DNA of 64,000 nucleotides from assembly GCA_028583405.1 (NCBI GenBank), contig JAPTMU010000159.1, forward strand, positions 13,368-77,367, read 5' to 3'. The notes beneath the pieces were generated by a model. That model searched no databases and was not told the DNA's origin. It saw only the letters and a list, made by a program, of their open reading frames with translations. This document shows, piece by piece, positions 26,401 through 38,841 of this stretch; positions within the stretch are counted from its first letter, which is position 1, and every line of letters begins with the position of its first letter. This stretch comes from Pogonophryne albipinna (lineage: Eukaryota > Chordata > Actinopteri > Perciformes > Artedidraconidae). Both the position numbers and the translations under genes were made by a program.

Positions 26401-29400
26401 TGATGGTGATGATAGTGATGATGGTGATGATAGTGATGATAGTGATGATAGTGATGATGGTGATGATAGTGATGATAGTGATGATGGTGATGATGGTGAT
26501 GATAGTGATGATAGTGATGATAGTGATGATAGTGATGGTAGTGATGGTAGTGATGATAGTGATGATAGTGATGATGGTGATGATAGTGATGATGATGATG
26601 GTGATGATGGTAGTGATGATGATGGTGATGATAGTGATGATAGTGATGATGGTGATGATAGTGATGATGGTGATGATAGTGATGATAGTGATGATAGTGA
26701 TGATGGTGATGATAGTGATGATAGTGATGATGGTGATGATGGTGATGATAGTGATGATAGTGATGATAGTGATGATAGTGATGATAGTGATGGTAGTGAT
26801 GATAGTGATGATAGTGATGATAGTGATGATAGTGATGATAGTGATGGTAGTGATGATAGTGATTATAGTGATGATAGTGATGGTAGTGATGATAGTGATG
26901 ATAGTGATGGTAGTGATGATAGTGATGATAGTGATGATAGTGATGATGGTGATGATGGTGATGGTGATGATAGTGATGGTAGTGATGGTAGTGATGATAG
27001 TGATGATAGTGATGATAGTGATGGTAGTGATGATAGTGATGATAGTGATGATAGTGATGATGGTGATGGTGATGATAGTGATGATAGTGATGATAGTGAT
27101 GATAGTGATGATAGTGATGATAGTGATGATGGTGATGATGGTGATGATAGTGATGATAGTGATGGTAGTGATGATAGTGATGATAGTGATGGTAGTGATG
27201 ATAGTGATGATAGTGATGATAGTGATGATAGTGATGATAATGATGGTAGTGATGATAGTGATGATAGTGATGATAGTGATGATAGTGATGGTAGTGATGA
27301 TAGTGATGATAGTGATGATAGTGATGATAATGATGGTAGTGATGATAGTGATGATAGTGATGATAGTGATGATAGTGATGATGGTGATGATGGTGATGAT
27401 AGTGATGATGATGGTGATGATGGTAGTGATGATGATGATGGTAGTGATGATAGTGATGATAGTGATGATAGTGATGATAGTGATAATAGTGATGGTAGTG
27501 ATGATAGTGATGGTAGTGATGATGGTGATGATAGTGATGATAGTGATGATAGTGATGATAGTGATGATAGTGATGATGGTGATGATAGTGATGATAGTGA
27601 TGATAGTGATGATAGTGATGATAGTGATGATGGTGATGATGGTGATGATAGTGATGATAGTGATGGTAGTGATGATAGTGATGATGGTGATGATAGTGAT
27701 GATGATGGTGATGATGGTAGTGATGATGATGGTGATGGTGATGATAGTGATGATAGTGATGATGGTGATGATAGTGATGATGGTGATGATAGTGATGATA
27801 GTGATGATAGTGATGATGGTGATGATAGTGATGATAGTGATGATGGTGATGATGGTGATGATAGTGATGATAGTGATGATAGTGATGATAGTGATGATAG
27901 TGATGGTAGTGATGATAGTGATGATAGTGATGATGGTGATGATAGTGATGATGATGGTGATGATGGTAGTGATGATGATGGTGATGGTGATGATAGTGAT
28001 GATAGTGATGATGGTGATGGTAGTGATGATAGTGATGATAGTGATGATAGTGATGATAGTGATGATGGTGATGATGGTGAAGATAGTGATGATGATGGTG
28101 ATGATGGTAGTGATGATGATGGTGATGGTGATGATAGTGATGATAGTGATGATGGTGATGATAGTGATGATGGTGATGATAGTGATGATAGTGATGATAG
28201 TGATGATGGTGATGATAGTGATGATGGTGATGATGGTGATGATAGTGATGATAGTGATGATAGTGATGATAGTGATGATAGTGATGGTAGTGATGATAGT
28301 GATGATAGTGATGATAGTGATGATAGTGATGATAGTGATGGTAGTGATGATAGTGATGATAGTGATGATAGTGATGGTAATGATGATAGTGATGATAGTG
28401 ATGGTAGTGATGATAGTGATGATAGTGATGATAGTGATGATGGTGATGATGGTGATGGTGATGATAGTGATGATGATGGTGATGGTGATGATAGTGATGA
28501 TAGTGATGATGGTGATGATAGTGATGATGGTGATGATAGTGATGATAGTGATGATAGTGATGATAGTGATGATAGTGATGGTAGTGATGGTAGTGATGAT
28601 AGTGATGATAGTGATGATAGTGATGATGGTGATGATGGTGATGATAGTGATGATGGTGATGATGGTGATGATAGTGATGATGGTGATGATAGTGATGATA
28701 GTGATGATAGTGATGATAGTGATGGTAGTGATGATAGTGATGATAGTGATGATAGTGATGATAGTGATGATGGTGATGATGGTGATGATAGTGATGATAG
28801 TGATGATAGTGATGGTAGTGATGATAGTGATGGTAGTGATGATGGTGATGATAGTGATGATAGTGATGATGGTGATGATAGTGATGATAGTGATGATAGT
28901 GATGATAGTGATGATAGTGATGATGGTGATGATGGTGATGATAGTGATGATAGTGATGGTAGTGATGATAGTGATGATAGTGATGATAGTGATGGTAGTG
29001 ATGATAGTGATGATAGTGATGATAGTGATGATAGTGATGATAATGATGGTAGTGATGATAGTGATGATAGTGATGTTAGTGATGATAGTGATGGTAGTGA
29101 TGATAGTGATGATAGTGATGATAGTGATGATAATGATGGTAGTGATGATAGTGATGATAGTGATGATAGTGATGATGGTGATGATGGTGATGATAGTGAT
29201 GATGATGGTGATGATGGTAGTGATGATGATGATGGTAGTGATGATAGTGATGATAGTGATGATAGTGATGATAGTGATGATAGTGATGATAGTGATGATG
29301 GTGATGATGGTGATGATAGTGATGATGGTGATGATGGTGATGATAGTGATGATAGTGATGGTAGTGATGATAGTGATGATAGTGATGATAGTGATGATAG

Positions 29401-30781
29401 TGATGATGGTGATGATGGTGATGATAGTGATGATAGTGATGGTAGTGATGATAGTGATGATAGTGATGATAGTGATGGTAGTGATGATAGTGATGATAGT
29501 GATGATAGTGATGATAGTGATGATAATGATGGTAGTGATGATAGTGATGATAGTGATGATAGTGATGATAGTGATGGTAGTGATGATAGTGATGATAGTG
29601 ATGATAGTGGTGAAAATGATGGTGATGATAGTGATGGTGATGATGATGGTGATGATAGTGATGGTGATGGTGATGATAGTGATGGTGATGGTGGTGATGA
29701 TGATAGTGGTGATGGTGATGGTGGTGATGATAGTGATGATGGTGATGATGGTGATGGTGATGGTGGTGATGATGATGGTGATGATGATGATGGTGGTGAT
29801 GATAGTGATGATGATGGTGATGATGGTGATGGTGATGATAGTGATGATGATGGTGATGATAGTGATGATAGTGATGATAATGATGATAGTGATGATGGTG
29901 ATGATAGTGATGATAGTGATGATAGTGATGATAGTGATGATGGTGATGATGGTGATGATGGTGATGATAGTGATGATAGTGATGATAGTGATGGTAGTGA
30001 TGATAGTGATGATAGTGATGATAGTGATGATGGTGATGATAGTGATGATAGTGATGATGGTGATGATAGTGATGATAGTGATGATAGTGATGATAGTGAT
30101 GATGGTGATGATAGTGATGATAGTGATGATAGTGATGATAGTGATGGTGGTGATGATAGTGATGGTAGTGATGATAGTGATGATAGTGATGATAGTGATG
30201 ATAGTGATGATGGTGATGATAGTGATGATAGTGATGATGGTGATGATAGTGATGATAGTGATGATAGTGATGATGGTGATGATAGTGATGATAGTGATGA
30301 TAGTGATGGTGGTGATGATAGTGATGGTAGTGATGATAGTGATGATAGTGATGATAGTGATGATAGTGATGATGGTGATGATGGTGATGGTGATGATGAT
30401 GGTGATGATAGTGATGATAGTGATGGTGATGATGGTGATGGTGATGATGATGGTGATGATGGTGATGGTGATGATGGTGATGATGGTGATGATAGTGATG
30501 ATGGTGATGATAGTGATGATGGTGATGGTGATAGTGATGATGGTGATGATAGTGATGATGGTGATGATAGTGATGATGGTGATGGTGATAGTGATGATGG
30601 TGATGTTGATGGTGATGATGGTGATGATAGTGATGATGGTGATGTTGATGGTGATGAAGGTGATGATGATGATGATGGTGATGGTGATGATGGTGATGAT
30701 GGTGATGTTGATGGTGATGATGGTGATGATGATGATGATGATGATGATGATGGTGATGGTGATGATGGTGATGATGGTAAT
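17045..30781 (+). repeat. 13.7 kb GAT-triplet satellite (GATGATAGT/GATGATGGT)
   Basis: The array is made of triplets in a constant phase. The basic unit is 9 bp, GATGATAGT or GATGATGGT, with 6-bp units (GATGGT, GATAGT) and longer pure (GAT)n runs mainly at the two ends. Variation is almost all substitution at the third triplet (AGT or GGT), with rare AAT, GTT, ATT and CGT. Because no indel breaks the triplet phase, two plus-strand frames stay open from end to end: ATG/ATA/GTG (about 4,580 codons of Met, Ile, Val) and GAT/AGT/GGT (Asp, Ser, Gly). The plus strand is almost free of cytosine; I noticed it only near 17,206, 23,971, 24,923 and 25,205. Longer-range order is visible: a motif of three GATs, GGT, GATGAT, GGTAGT recurs dozens of times, and GATAATGATGG clusters recur every 1.8-2.1 kb. 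This is a satellite and not a gene. Confidence 0.95.
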
Positions 30782-31787
30782 GCCAAAGAGTTTATAACAG
30801 GTTGAATATCCTTCTTTTCTGGGGACCTCTGGAGGCCTTTCCTGAACTCTAATCCTCCTACTCGCATATATATAAGAGCCCGGAAGGTACAGAACAGATG
30901 GAGAACTTTGAAGAGATGATCACTGGAGAGTCACTTAAAGAGAGAGAAGTGTGTTAGTCTATTTTGGTATGATGAAGTAGGACTGGTTTCAAGAGGATCT
31001 ATCCTTGAGGGAGCACAGGGATTGTAGCCTCTGCAGACCATTCACTATTGATCACACTACAGGAGAGGGAACACCACAGAAAGCCTCAGTGAGACCCTGT
31101 TCTTTATATGAACTCTTCGAAATGGCTGCTTGTGTGAAAGGAACAGAAATGTAGAGGGGATGTCAGGAGTCTCATCAGACCGTGCAGTCAGAGTTTCTGC
31201 TGTGCAGTGCTTCACTTTCCCACGTTTCCACCTCTAACATGACATCATGCCAAAAGCATCCTCATGCCTGCAGGTCTGTGTTCAGCATGGAAGGGAAATA
31301 TATTGTGTTACCTTCTAATGACTCTCATAACCACTGAGGCCTTTTCTGAACTCTGAGACTCTGTCATCTCGAGGCTTTCAGGAGGTCATCACTGCAGAGC
31401 AAGAAGAAAATAAGACGTATGGCAGCTCGGGGGATTCACAGCTGGATGCATTAGTTGCTGATACGAATGATTAATATACCTCTTATTAGCTTTAATTAAA
31501 GTGACAGTGAAACCCCTAACACCCAGTTCTTAGAGTTTCAGACGAGGGACAGGAAGTAGAAAGTAAATATCAACTTCTCTTAATTGTGCATGTGAGGGAG
31601 AGCATTTGGCTGAGAGGCTCACACACACAATAGAAATATTAAAATCCTTGTAAATTAAAAGTAATTAAACATAATGTGCCCCGCTCGTCTCCTGCCTGCA
31701 AACATGGCGTATAATAACCAGAATAACAGAAAGCCCCGGAGAGCGAACAAACAAGCAGTGTACCATTGTACACAGCAGATAATCTTC

Positions 31788-31788
<1 letters not shown>
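30782..31788. other. Unique DNA between GAT and CA arrays
   Basis: About 1 kb of single-copy-looking sequence. A TATA-box-like word (CATATATATAAGAGC) sits at about 30,864-30,878, but no ORF follows that I can support. Nothing else is recognised. Confidence 0.45.
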
Positions 31789-31880
<92 letters not shown>

Positions 31881-31885
31881 GCACG

Positions 31886-31961
<76 letters not shown>

Positions 31962-32054
31962 GATAAGTCATTGGCTGTTGGCTGAAAGCTCACAAAAGAA
32001 AGCAAAGGTAAAGCAAAGGGAGACAGAGCCAGAGACGACTCACTTTGGGACGAT

Positions 32055-32114
<60 letters not shown>

Positions 32115-32207
32115 GATAAGTCATTGGCTGTTGGCTGAAAGCTCACAAAAGAAAGCAAAGGTAAAGCAAAGGGAGACAGAGCCAGAGACGACTCACTTTG
32201 GGACGAT

Positions 32208-32288
<81 letters not shown>
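31789..32288. repeat. (CA)n microsatellites with a duplicated 101-bp spacer
   Basis: Three CA blocks (about 31,789-31,957 with ACAG and GCAC interruptions, 32,059-32,110 and 32,212-32,287) are separated by two apparently identical 101-bp spacers (31,958-32,058 and 32,111-32,211). Each spacer begins TAGAGATAAGTCATTGGCTG and ends GGGACGATAG. The repeating unit is thus about 153 bp, spacer plus CA block. Long frames of Cys-Val or His-Thr across this region are simple-repeat translations. Confidence 0.9.
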
Positions 32289-32293
<5 letters not shown>

Positions 32294-32385
32294 AATCTGT
32301 GACCTGACTTCCCCAGGTGTCGGTATGTGACGCTGAAGGAATGCCAAACAAACAGACGTGCTTCGACATCACAGAGGAATTTCAG

Positions 32386-32650
32386 CGAGGAGGAAAATAA
32401 TGTGGCGGAAGAAAAGAGGAGGAAGAGGAGGAAGATGAAGAAGAAGAAAGAGAAAGAGAGGAAGAGGAGGAGGAGAGGAAAGGAGGAAGACAGAGACGAG
32501 AGGCAGGAGGAGACAGGGGTGAGGGACAGGAATGAAAGGACTGAAGAGGTTTGACAAGAGAAGACAGGAAACAGATGGGTGGGAGGAGGAGAGAAATGAA
32601 AGGGAAGCGTGACGATAGCAGGAGGAGAAGAGAAAGATGAAGAGGAAAAA
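32386..32650 (+). repeat. Polypurine (GA-rich) tract
   Basis: The plus strand is almost entirely A and G, dominated by GAAGAGGAGGAA-type words with few pyrimidines. Long homopurine-homopyrimidine runs can adopt triplex (H-DNA) structures. The tract grades into the 37/53-bp minisatellite that follows. Confidence 0.7.
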
Positions 32651-33066
32651 GGAGAGGAAGGACAGATGGTGGGATGAAGAGGAAGACAGATGAAGAGGAA
32701 ACAGGAGAGGAAGGACAGATGGTGGGATGAAGAGGAAACAGGAGAGGAAGGACAGATAGAGGGATGAAGAGGAGGACAGATGAAGAGGAAACAGGAGAGG
32801 AAGGACAGATGGTGGGATGAAGAGGAAGACAGATGAAGAGGAAACAGGAGAGGAAGGACAGATGGTGGGATGAAGAGGAAGACAGATGAAGAGGAAACAG
32901 GAGAGGAAGGACAGATGGTGGGATGAAGAGGAAGACAGATGAAGAGGAAACAGGAGAGGAAGGACAGATGGTGGGATGAAGAGGAAACAGGAGAGGAAGG
33001 ACAGATGGTGGGATGAAGAGGAAACAGGAGAGGAAGGACAGATGGTGGGATGAAGAGGAGGACAGA
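32651..33066 (+). repeat. 37/53-bp purine-rich minisatellite, left part
   Basis: The core unit is 37 bp (TGAAGAGGAAACAGGAGAGG followed by AAGGACAGATGGTGGGA). A 16-bp partial duplication (TGAAGAGGAAGACAGA) is inserted in several units to give 53 bp. About nine core units are present. The array is interrupted at about 33,066 by an L2 LINE and resumes at 34,771. Confidence 0.85.
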
Positions 33067-34770
33067 TTACATTACATTACATTACATTGCATTTAGCTGA
33101 CGCTTTTATCCAAAGCGACTTACAATAAGTACATTCGACCAGGAAGACACAACCTTGAAGAAAACAGAATCATATAAGTACATCAGGTTTCATAGAGCCA
33201 AACATTTCAAGTGCTACTCAACTGGCTATAGATAAGCCAGTCCTTTATTAGTATATAAGTGCTATGTTAGCAGTTCTTTATTAGTAATTATATCGCTCGA
33301 GGTGGAGTCAAAAGAGATGAGTTTTCAGTCTGCGCCGGAAGATGTGCAGGCTTTCTGCTGTCCTGATGTCAATGGGGAGCTCATTCCACCATTTTGGAGC
33401 CAGGATAGCAAACCCACGTGTTTTTGCTGATGGGAACTTGGGTCCCCCTCGCAGCGAGGGTGCAGCGAGCCGTTTGGCTGATGCAGAGCGTAGTGCACAT
33501 GCTGGGGTGTACAGTTTAACCATGTCCTGGATGTAGGAAGGGCCAGATCCATTCGCAGCATGGTACGCAAGTATCATTGTCTTGAAGTGGATTCTAGCAG
33601 TTACCGGAAGCCAGTGGAGGGAGCGGAGGAGCGGAGTGGTGTGGGAACATTTTGGAAGGTTGAAGACCAGACGAGCAGCTGCATTCTGGATGAGCTGCAG
33701 AGGTCGGATGGCACATGCAGGTAGACCAGCCAGGAGGGAGTTGCAGTAGTCTAGGCGTGAGGTGACGAGAGCCTGGACCAGAACCTGCGTGGCTTTCTGG
33801 GTCAGCTGGGGACGAATCTTCCTGATGTTGTAAAGCGTGTATCTGCAGCAACGGGTTGTAGCAGCGATGTTTGCAGTGAAGGACAGGTTGTTATCTAGGA
33901 TCACACCCAGATTCCTTGCAGTCTGAGTCGGGGAAACAACAGAGGTGCCGATGTTGATTGTTAGGTCAAGAGTGGGACAATCTTTTCCCGGAAGGAAAAG
34001 CAGTTCAGTCTTGTCAAGGTTGAGCTTGAGGTGATGAGCAGACATCCACTGAGAGATGTCAGCTAGACAAGCAGAGATGCGTGCGACGACCTGGGTCTCT
34101 GAGCGGGGAAAGGACAGAATTAATTGGGTGTCGTCAGCGTAGCAGTGGTATGAAAAACCATGCAGGCTAATGACTGATCCGAGCGAGTTTGTGTACAGGG
34201 AGAAGAGGAGGGGACCAAGAACAGAGCCCTGAGGGACCCCTGTAGTTAATTGACAAGGGTCGGACTCGGACCCTCTCCAAGTTACCCTGTAGGTACGGTC
34301 TTTGAGGTATGAGGTGAGGAGGGAAAGTTCAGAGCCTGAAACTCCAAGTTTTTGAAGAGTGCGAAGGAGGATCTGATGGTTCACCGTGTTGAATGCAGCA
34401 GACAGGTCCAACAGGATGATGACAGAGGAGAGGGATGCTGCTTTGGCAGTGTGCAGTTCCTCAGAGACAGCAAGGAGAGCAGTTTCTGTGGAGTGACCTG
34501 CCTTGAAACCAGACTGGTGCGGATCCAGAAGGTTGTTCTGATGGAGATAACAGGAGAGTTGTTTAAAGACAGCGCGTTCAAGTGTTTTAGACAGGAACGT
34601 GAGTAGAGAGACAGGCCTGTAGTTTATAACATCAGACGGGTTGAGAGTGGGTTTCTTTAGGAGAGGGTTTACTCTTGCCTCCTTAAGACTATTTGGAAAG
34701 TGACCAGAAGTTAGAGAAGTGTTGATGAAATGGGTGAGGAACGGTAGAATATCAGGAGCGATAGTCTGAA
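33067..34770 (-). mobile_element. 5'-truncated L2-type LINE inside a minisatellite
   Basis: A minus-strand L2-clade LINE. Its 3' end lies at 33,067 with a GTAAT pentanucleotide tail (ATTAC repeats on the plus strand), preceded by the conserved 3' hairpin read on the plus strand as GACGCTTTTATCCAAAGCGA. The same 3' hairpin is known from fish L2 elements and from V-SINEs, which borrow L2 tails. The 5' end is truncated near 34,770, inside the linker before the RT domain. Both sides are the same GATGAAGAGG minisatellite, so the element inserted into that array. A short AGAT duplication is possible but cannot be proven inside a repeat. Confidence 0.85.
33308..34770 (-). CDS. L2-type LINE reverse transcriptase, 5'-truncated, otherwise open
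   Basis: The frame runs without a stop from the truncation point (34,770) to a natural end after FRRRLKTHLF. It covers the whole reverse-transcriptase core. Visible family motifs in order are VNPLLKKP, NYRPVSLL, HQSGFKAGHSTETALL, LLDLSAAFNTVNH (catalytic region A), GVPQGSVLGPLLF, YADDTQLILSF (catalytic YADD), ARNLGVILD, SRLDYCNSLLAG and LQLIQNAAARLV. The endonuclease domain is missing, so autonomous movement is impossible. The open frame continues about 45 codons upstream of the LINE through the antisense minisatellite (to 34,906); that leader is chimeric and not part of the LINE protein. RT of this kind copies its own RNA at a nicked target. Confidence 0.85.
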
Positions 34771-34848
34771 GGAGATGAAGAGGAAACAGGAGAGGAAGGA
34801 CAGATGGTGGGATGAAGAGGAGGACAGATGAAGAGGAAACAGGAGAGG
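34771..34848 (+). repeat. 37/53-bp minisatellite, right remnant
   Basis: The GATGAAGAGGAAACAGGAG units resume directly after the LINE for about two copies. This confirms that one array was split by the insertion. Confidence 0.8.
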
Positions 34849-34953
34849 ATACAAATAGAGCGAAGGCACGATGGATGCTCCACAGAATGTCCCAGAACAC
34901 CTCCATTACGTGAAGACATCAAAACACGTGAAGAAACATCTCCAGCAACAACA

Positions 34954-37900
34954 CATTTAGAGAACATCCATTACAGAACATGCATTAGAGAACATCCATT
35001 AGAGAACATCCATTAGAGAACATTCATTAGAGAACATTCATTAGAGAACATCCATTAGAGAACATTCATTAGAGAACATTCATTAGAGAACATCCATTAG
35101 AGAACATTCATTAGAGAACATTCATTAGAGAACATTCATTAGAGAACATCCATTAGAGAACATCCATTAGAGAACATTCATTAGAGAACATCCATTAGAG
35201 AACATCCATTAGAGAACATCCATCCATTAGAGAACATTCATCCATTAGAGAACATTCATTAGAGAACATTCATTAGAGAACATCCATTAGAGAACATCCA
35301 TTAGAGAACATTCATTAGAGAACATCCATTAGAGAACATCCATTAGAGAACATCCATCCATTAAAGAACATTCATTAGAGAACATCCATTAGAGAACATT
35401 CATTAGAGAACATTCATTAGAGAACATTCATTAGAGAACATCCATTAGAGAACATCCATTAGAGAACATCCATTAGAGAACTTTCATTAGAGTACATCCA
35501 TTAGAGAACATTAATTAGAGAACATTCATTAGAGAACATCCATTAGAGAACATCCATTAGAGAACATTCATTAGAGAACATTCATTAGAGAACATCCATC
35601 CATTAGAGAACATTCATTAGAGAACATTCATTAGAGAACATTCATTAGAGAACATCCATTAGAGAACATTCATTAGAGAACATCCATTAGAGAACATTCA
35701 TTAGAGAACATTCATTAGAGAACATCCATTAGAGAACATTCATTAGAGAACATTCATTAGAGAACATCCATTAGAGAACATTCATTAGAGAACATTCATT
35801 AGAGAACATTCATTAGAGAACATCCATTAGAGAACATCCATTAGAGAACATTCATTAGAGAACATCCATTAGAGAACATCCATTAGAGAACATCCATCCA
35901 TTAGAGAACATTCATCCATTAGAGAACATTCATTAGAGAACATTCATTAGAGAACATCCATTAGAGAACATCCATTAGAGAACATTCATTAGAGAACATC
36001 CATTAGAGAACATCCATTAGAGAACATCCATCCATTAGAGAACATTCATTAGAGAACATTCATTAGAGAACATCCATTAGAGAACATCCATTAGAGAACA
36101 TCCATTAGAGAACATCCATTAGAGAACATTCATTAGAGAACATTCATTAGAGAACATTCATTAGAGAACATTCATTAGAGAACATCCATTAGAGAACATC
36201 CATTAGAGAACATTCATTAGAGAACATCCATTAGAGAACATTCATTAGAGAACATCCATTAGAGAACATCCATTAGAGAACATTCATTAGAGAACATCCA
36301 ATAGAGAACATCCATTAGAGAACATTCATTAGAGAACATCCATTAGAGAACATTCATTAGAGAACATCCATTAGAGAACATCCATTAGAGAACATCCATT
36401 AGAGAACATTCATTAGAGAACATCCATTAGAGAACATCCATTAGAGAACATTCATTAGAGAACATTCATTAGAGAACATCCATTAGAGAACATCCATTAG
36501 AGAACATTCATTAGAGAACATTCATTAGAGAACATTCATCCATTAGAGAACATTCATTAGAGAACATCCATTAGAGAACATCCATCCATTAGAGAACATT
36601 CATTAGAGAACATCCATTAGAGAACATTCATTAGAGAACATCCATTAGAGAACATTCATTAGAGAATATCCATTAGAGAACATTCATCCATTAGAGAACA
36701 TCCATTAGAGAACATCCATTAGAGAACATTCATTAGAGAACATCCATTAGAGAACATTCATCCATTAGAGAACATTCATCCATTAGAGAACATCCATTAG
36801 AGAACATTCATCCATTAGAGAACATTCATTAGAGAACATCCATTAGAGAACATCCATTAGAGAACATTCATTAGAGAACATCCATTAGAGAACATCATTA
36901 GAGAACATCATTAGAGAACATCCATTAGAGAACATCCATTAGAGAACATTCATTAGAGAACATCCATTAGAGAACATTCATTAGAAAACATCCATTAGAG
37001 AACATCCATTAGAGAACATTCATTAGAGAACATCCATTAGAGAACATTCATTAGAGAACATCATTAGAGAACATCCATTAGAGAACATCCATTAGAGAAC
37101 ATTCATTAGAGAACATCCATTAGAGAACATTCATTAGAAAACATCCATTAGAGAACATCCATCCATTAGAGAACATTCATCCATTAGAGAACATTCATTA
37201 GAGAACATTCATCCATTAGAGAACATTCATTAGAGAACATTCATTAGTGAACATTCATTAGAGAACATCCATTAGAGAACATCCATCCATTAGAGAACAT
37301 TCATCCATTAGAGAACATCCATTCGAGAACATTCATCCATTAGAGAACATTCATTAGAGAACATTCATTAGAGAACATCCATTAGAGAACATTCATTAGA
37401 GAACATTCATTAGAGAACATCCATTACAGAACATCCATCAGAGAACATCCATTAGAGAACATTCATTAGAGAACATCCATTAGAGAACATTCATCCATCA
37501 GAGAACATTCATCCATTAGAGAACATTAATTAGAGAACATTCATTAGAGAACATCCATTAGAGAACATCCATTAGAGAACATCCATTAGAGAACATTCAT
37601 TAGAAAACATCCATTAGAGAACATTCATCCATTAGAGAACATTCATTAGAGAACATTCAATAGAGACCATTCATTAGAGAACATCCATTAGAGAACATTC
37701 ATTAGAGAACATCCATTAGAGAACATTCATTAGAGAACATCCATCCATTAGAGAACATTCATTAGAGAACATTCATTAGAGAACATCCATTAGAGAATAT
37801 TCATTAGAGAACATCCATTAGAGAACATTCATTAGAGAACATTCATTAGAGAACATTCATCCATTAGAGAACATTCATTAGAGAACATCCATTAGAGAAC

Positions 37901-38348
37901 ATTCATTAGAGAACATCCATCCATTAGAGAACATTCATTAGAGAACATCCATTAGAGAACATCCATTAGAGACCATCCATCCATTAGAGAACATCCATTA
38001 GAGAACATTCATTAGAGAACATTCATTAGAGAACATTCATTAGAGAACATCCATTAGAGAACATTCATTAGAGAACATTCATTAGAGAACATCCATTAGA
38101 GAACATCCATCCATTAGAGAACATTCATTAGAGAACATTCATTAGAGAACATCCATTAGAGAACATCCATCCATTAGAGAACATTCATCAGAGAACATTC
38201 ATTAGAGAACATTCATTAGAGAACATTCATTAGAGAACATTCATTAGAGAACATCCATTAGAGAACATTCATTAGAGAACATTCATTAGAGAACATCCAT
38301 TAGAGAACATCCATCCATTAGAGAACATTCATTAGAGAACATTCATTA
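34954..38348 (+). repeat. 14-bp minisatellite TTAGAGAACATYCA, main block
   Basis: About 240 tandem copies of TTAGAGAACATCCA or TTAGAGAACATTCA. The C/T variants alternate irregularly, and occasional 4-bp additions create CATCCATCCATT. A few point variants occur (TTAGAAAAC, TTCGAG, AGAGACC). Every unit carries AGAACA, and the T-form carries GAACATTC. Two LINEs have inserted at its right side, after which short remnants of the same repeat reappear (40,843-40,900 and 43,031-43,060). No unique spacers exist, so it is not CRISPR-like. Confidence 0.95.
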
Positions 38349-38544
38349 GGCAAGGCAAGGCAAGGCAAGTTTATTTATATAGCACTTTTCAACACAAGGC
38401 AATTCAAAGTGCTTTACAAAAAACGAAAGACATTAAGACAAAGGCATTTAAAAACAGTCATTAAAAAGAAAAGCTAATAAAAGAAATATTAAAAGAAAAA
38501 AATACATGGATAAAAGTTACAGTGCAGTCTAAGATGTGAATAGT

Positions 38545-38841
38545 TCAATTAAAAGCAGCGACAAAAAGAAAAGTCTTCAGCCTGGATTTAAAAGTAGTCA
38601 GAGTTGCAGCGGACCTGCAGGTTTCTGGGAGTTTGTTCCAGATATTTGGAGCATAATAACTAAACGCTGCTTTTCCATGTTTAGTTCTGACTCTGGGGAC
38701 AGAAAGCTGACCAGTCCCTGAAGACCTGAGAGATCTGGATGGTTCATCATTTAGCAGGAGGTCAGAAATGTATTTTGGGCCTAAACCATTCAGTGCTTTA
38801 TAAACCAGCAGCAGTATTTTGAAATCTATTCTTTGACACAC
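38545..38841 (-). pseudogene. LINE C-terminal tail, out of frame with its RT
   Basis: This frame carries the expected last part of the L2 protein (RIDFKILLLVYKALNG, SFYAPNIWNKLP-like, LTTFKSRLKTFLF). It belongs with the RT upstream on the minus strand and is separated from it by the frameshift near 38,877. Confidence 0.8.

Noticed and set aside
17045..30781. Asp/Asp/Ser frame resembling acidic biomineralisation proteins
   Set aside because: The similarity is compositional only. There is no start codon, signal peptide or flanking unique exon, and the other frames are equally unbroken by triplet structure.
17046..30797. 4,583-codon plus-strand open frame of Met/Ile/Val
   Set aside because: It is the translation of a GAT-triplet satellite. 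No stop can arise in this phase, there is no complex sequence, and no promoter or homologous protein is evident.
26863..30867. 1,334-codon minus-strand Ser/Leu/Pro frame
   Set aside because: Antisense translation of the same satellite. It ends where a variant triplet makes a stop.
30864..30878. TATA-box promoter
   Set aside because: A TATATATAAG word alone, with no gene downstream on either strand.
31655..32347. Cys-Val and His-Thr repeat open frames
   Set aside because: Translations of (CA)n microsatellites.
34954..38348. CRISPR-like array
   Set aside because: 14-bp head-to-tail repeats without unique spacers in eukaryotic DNA; a minisatellite.
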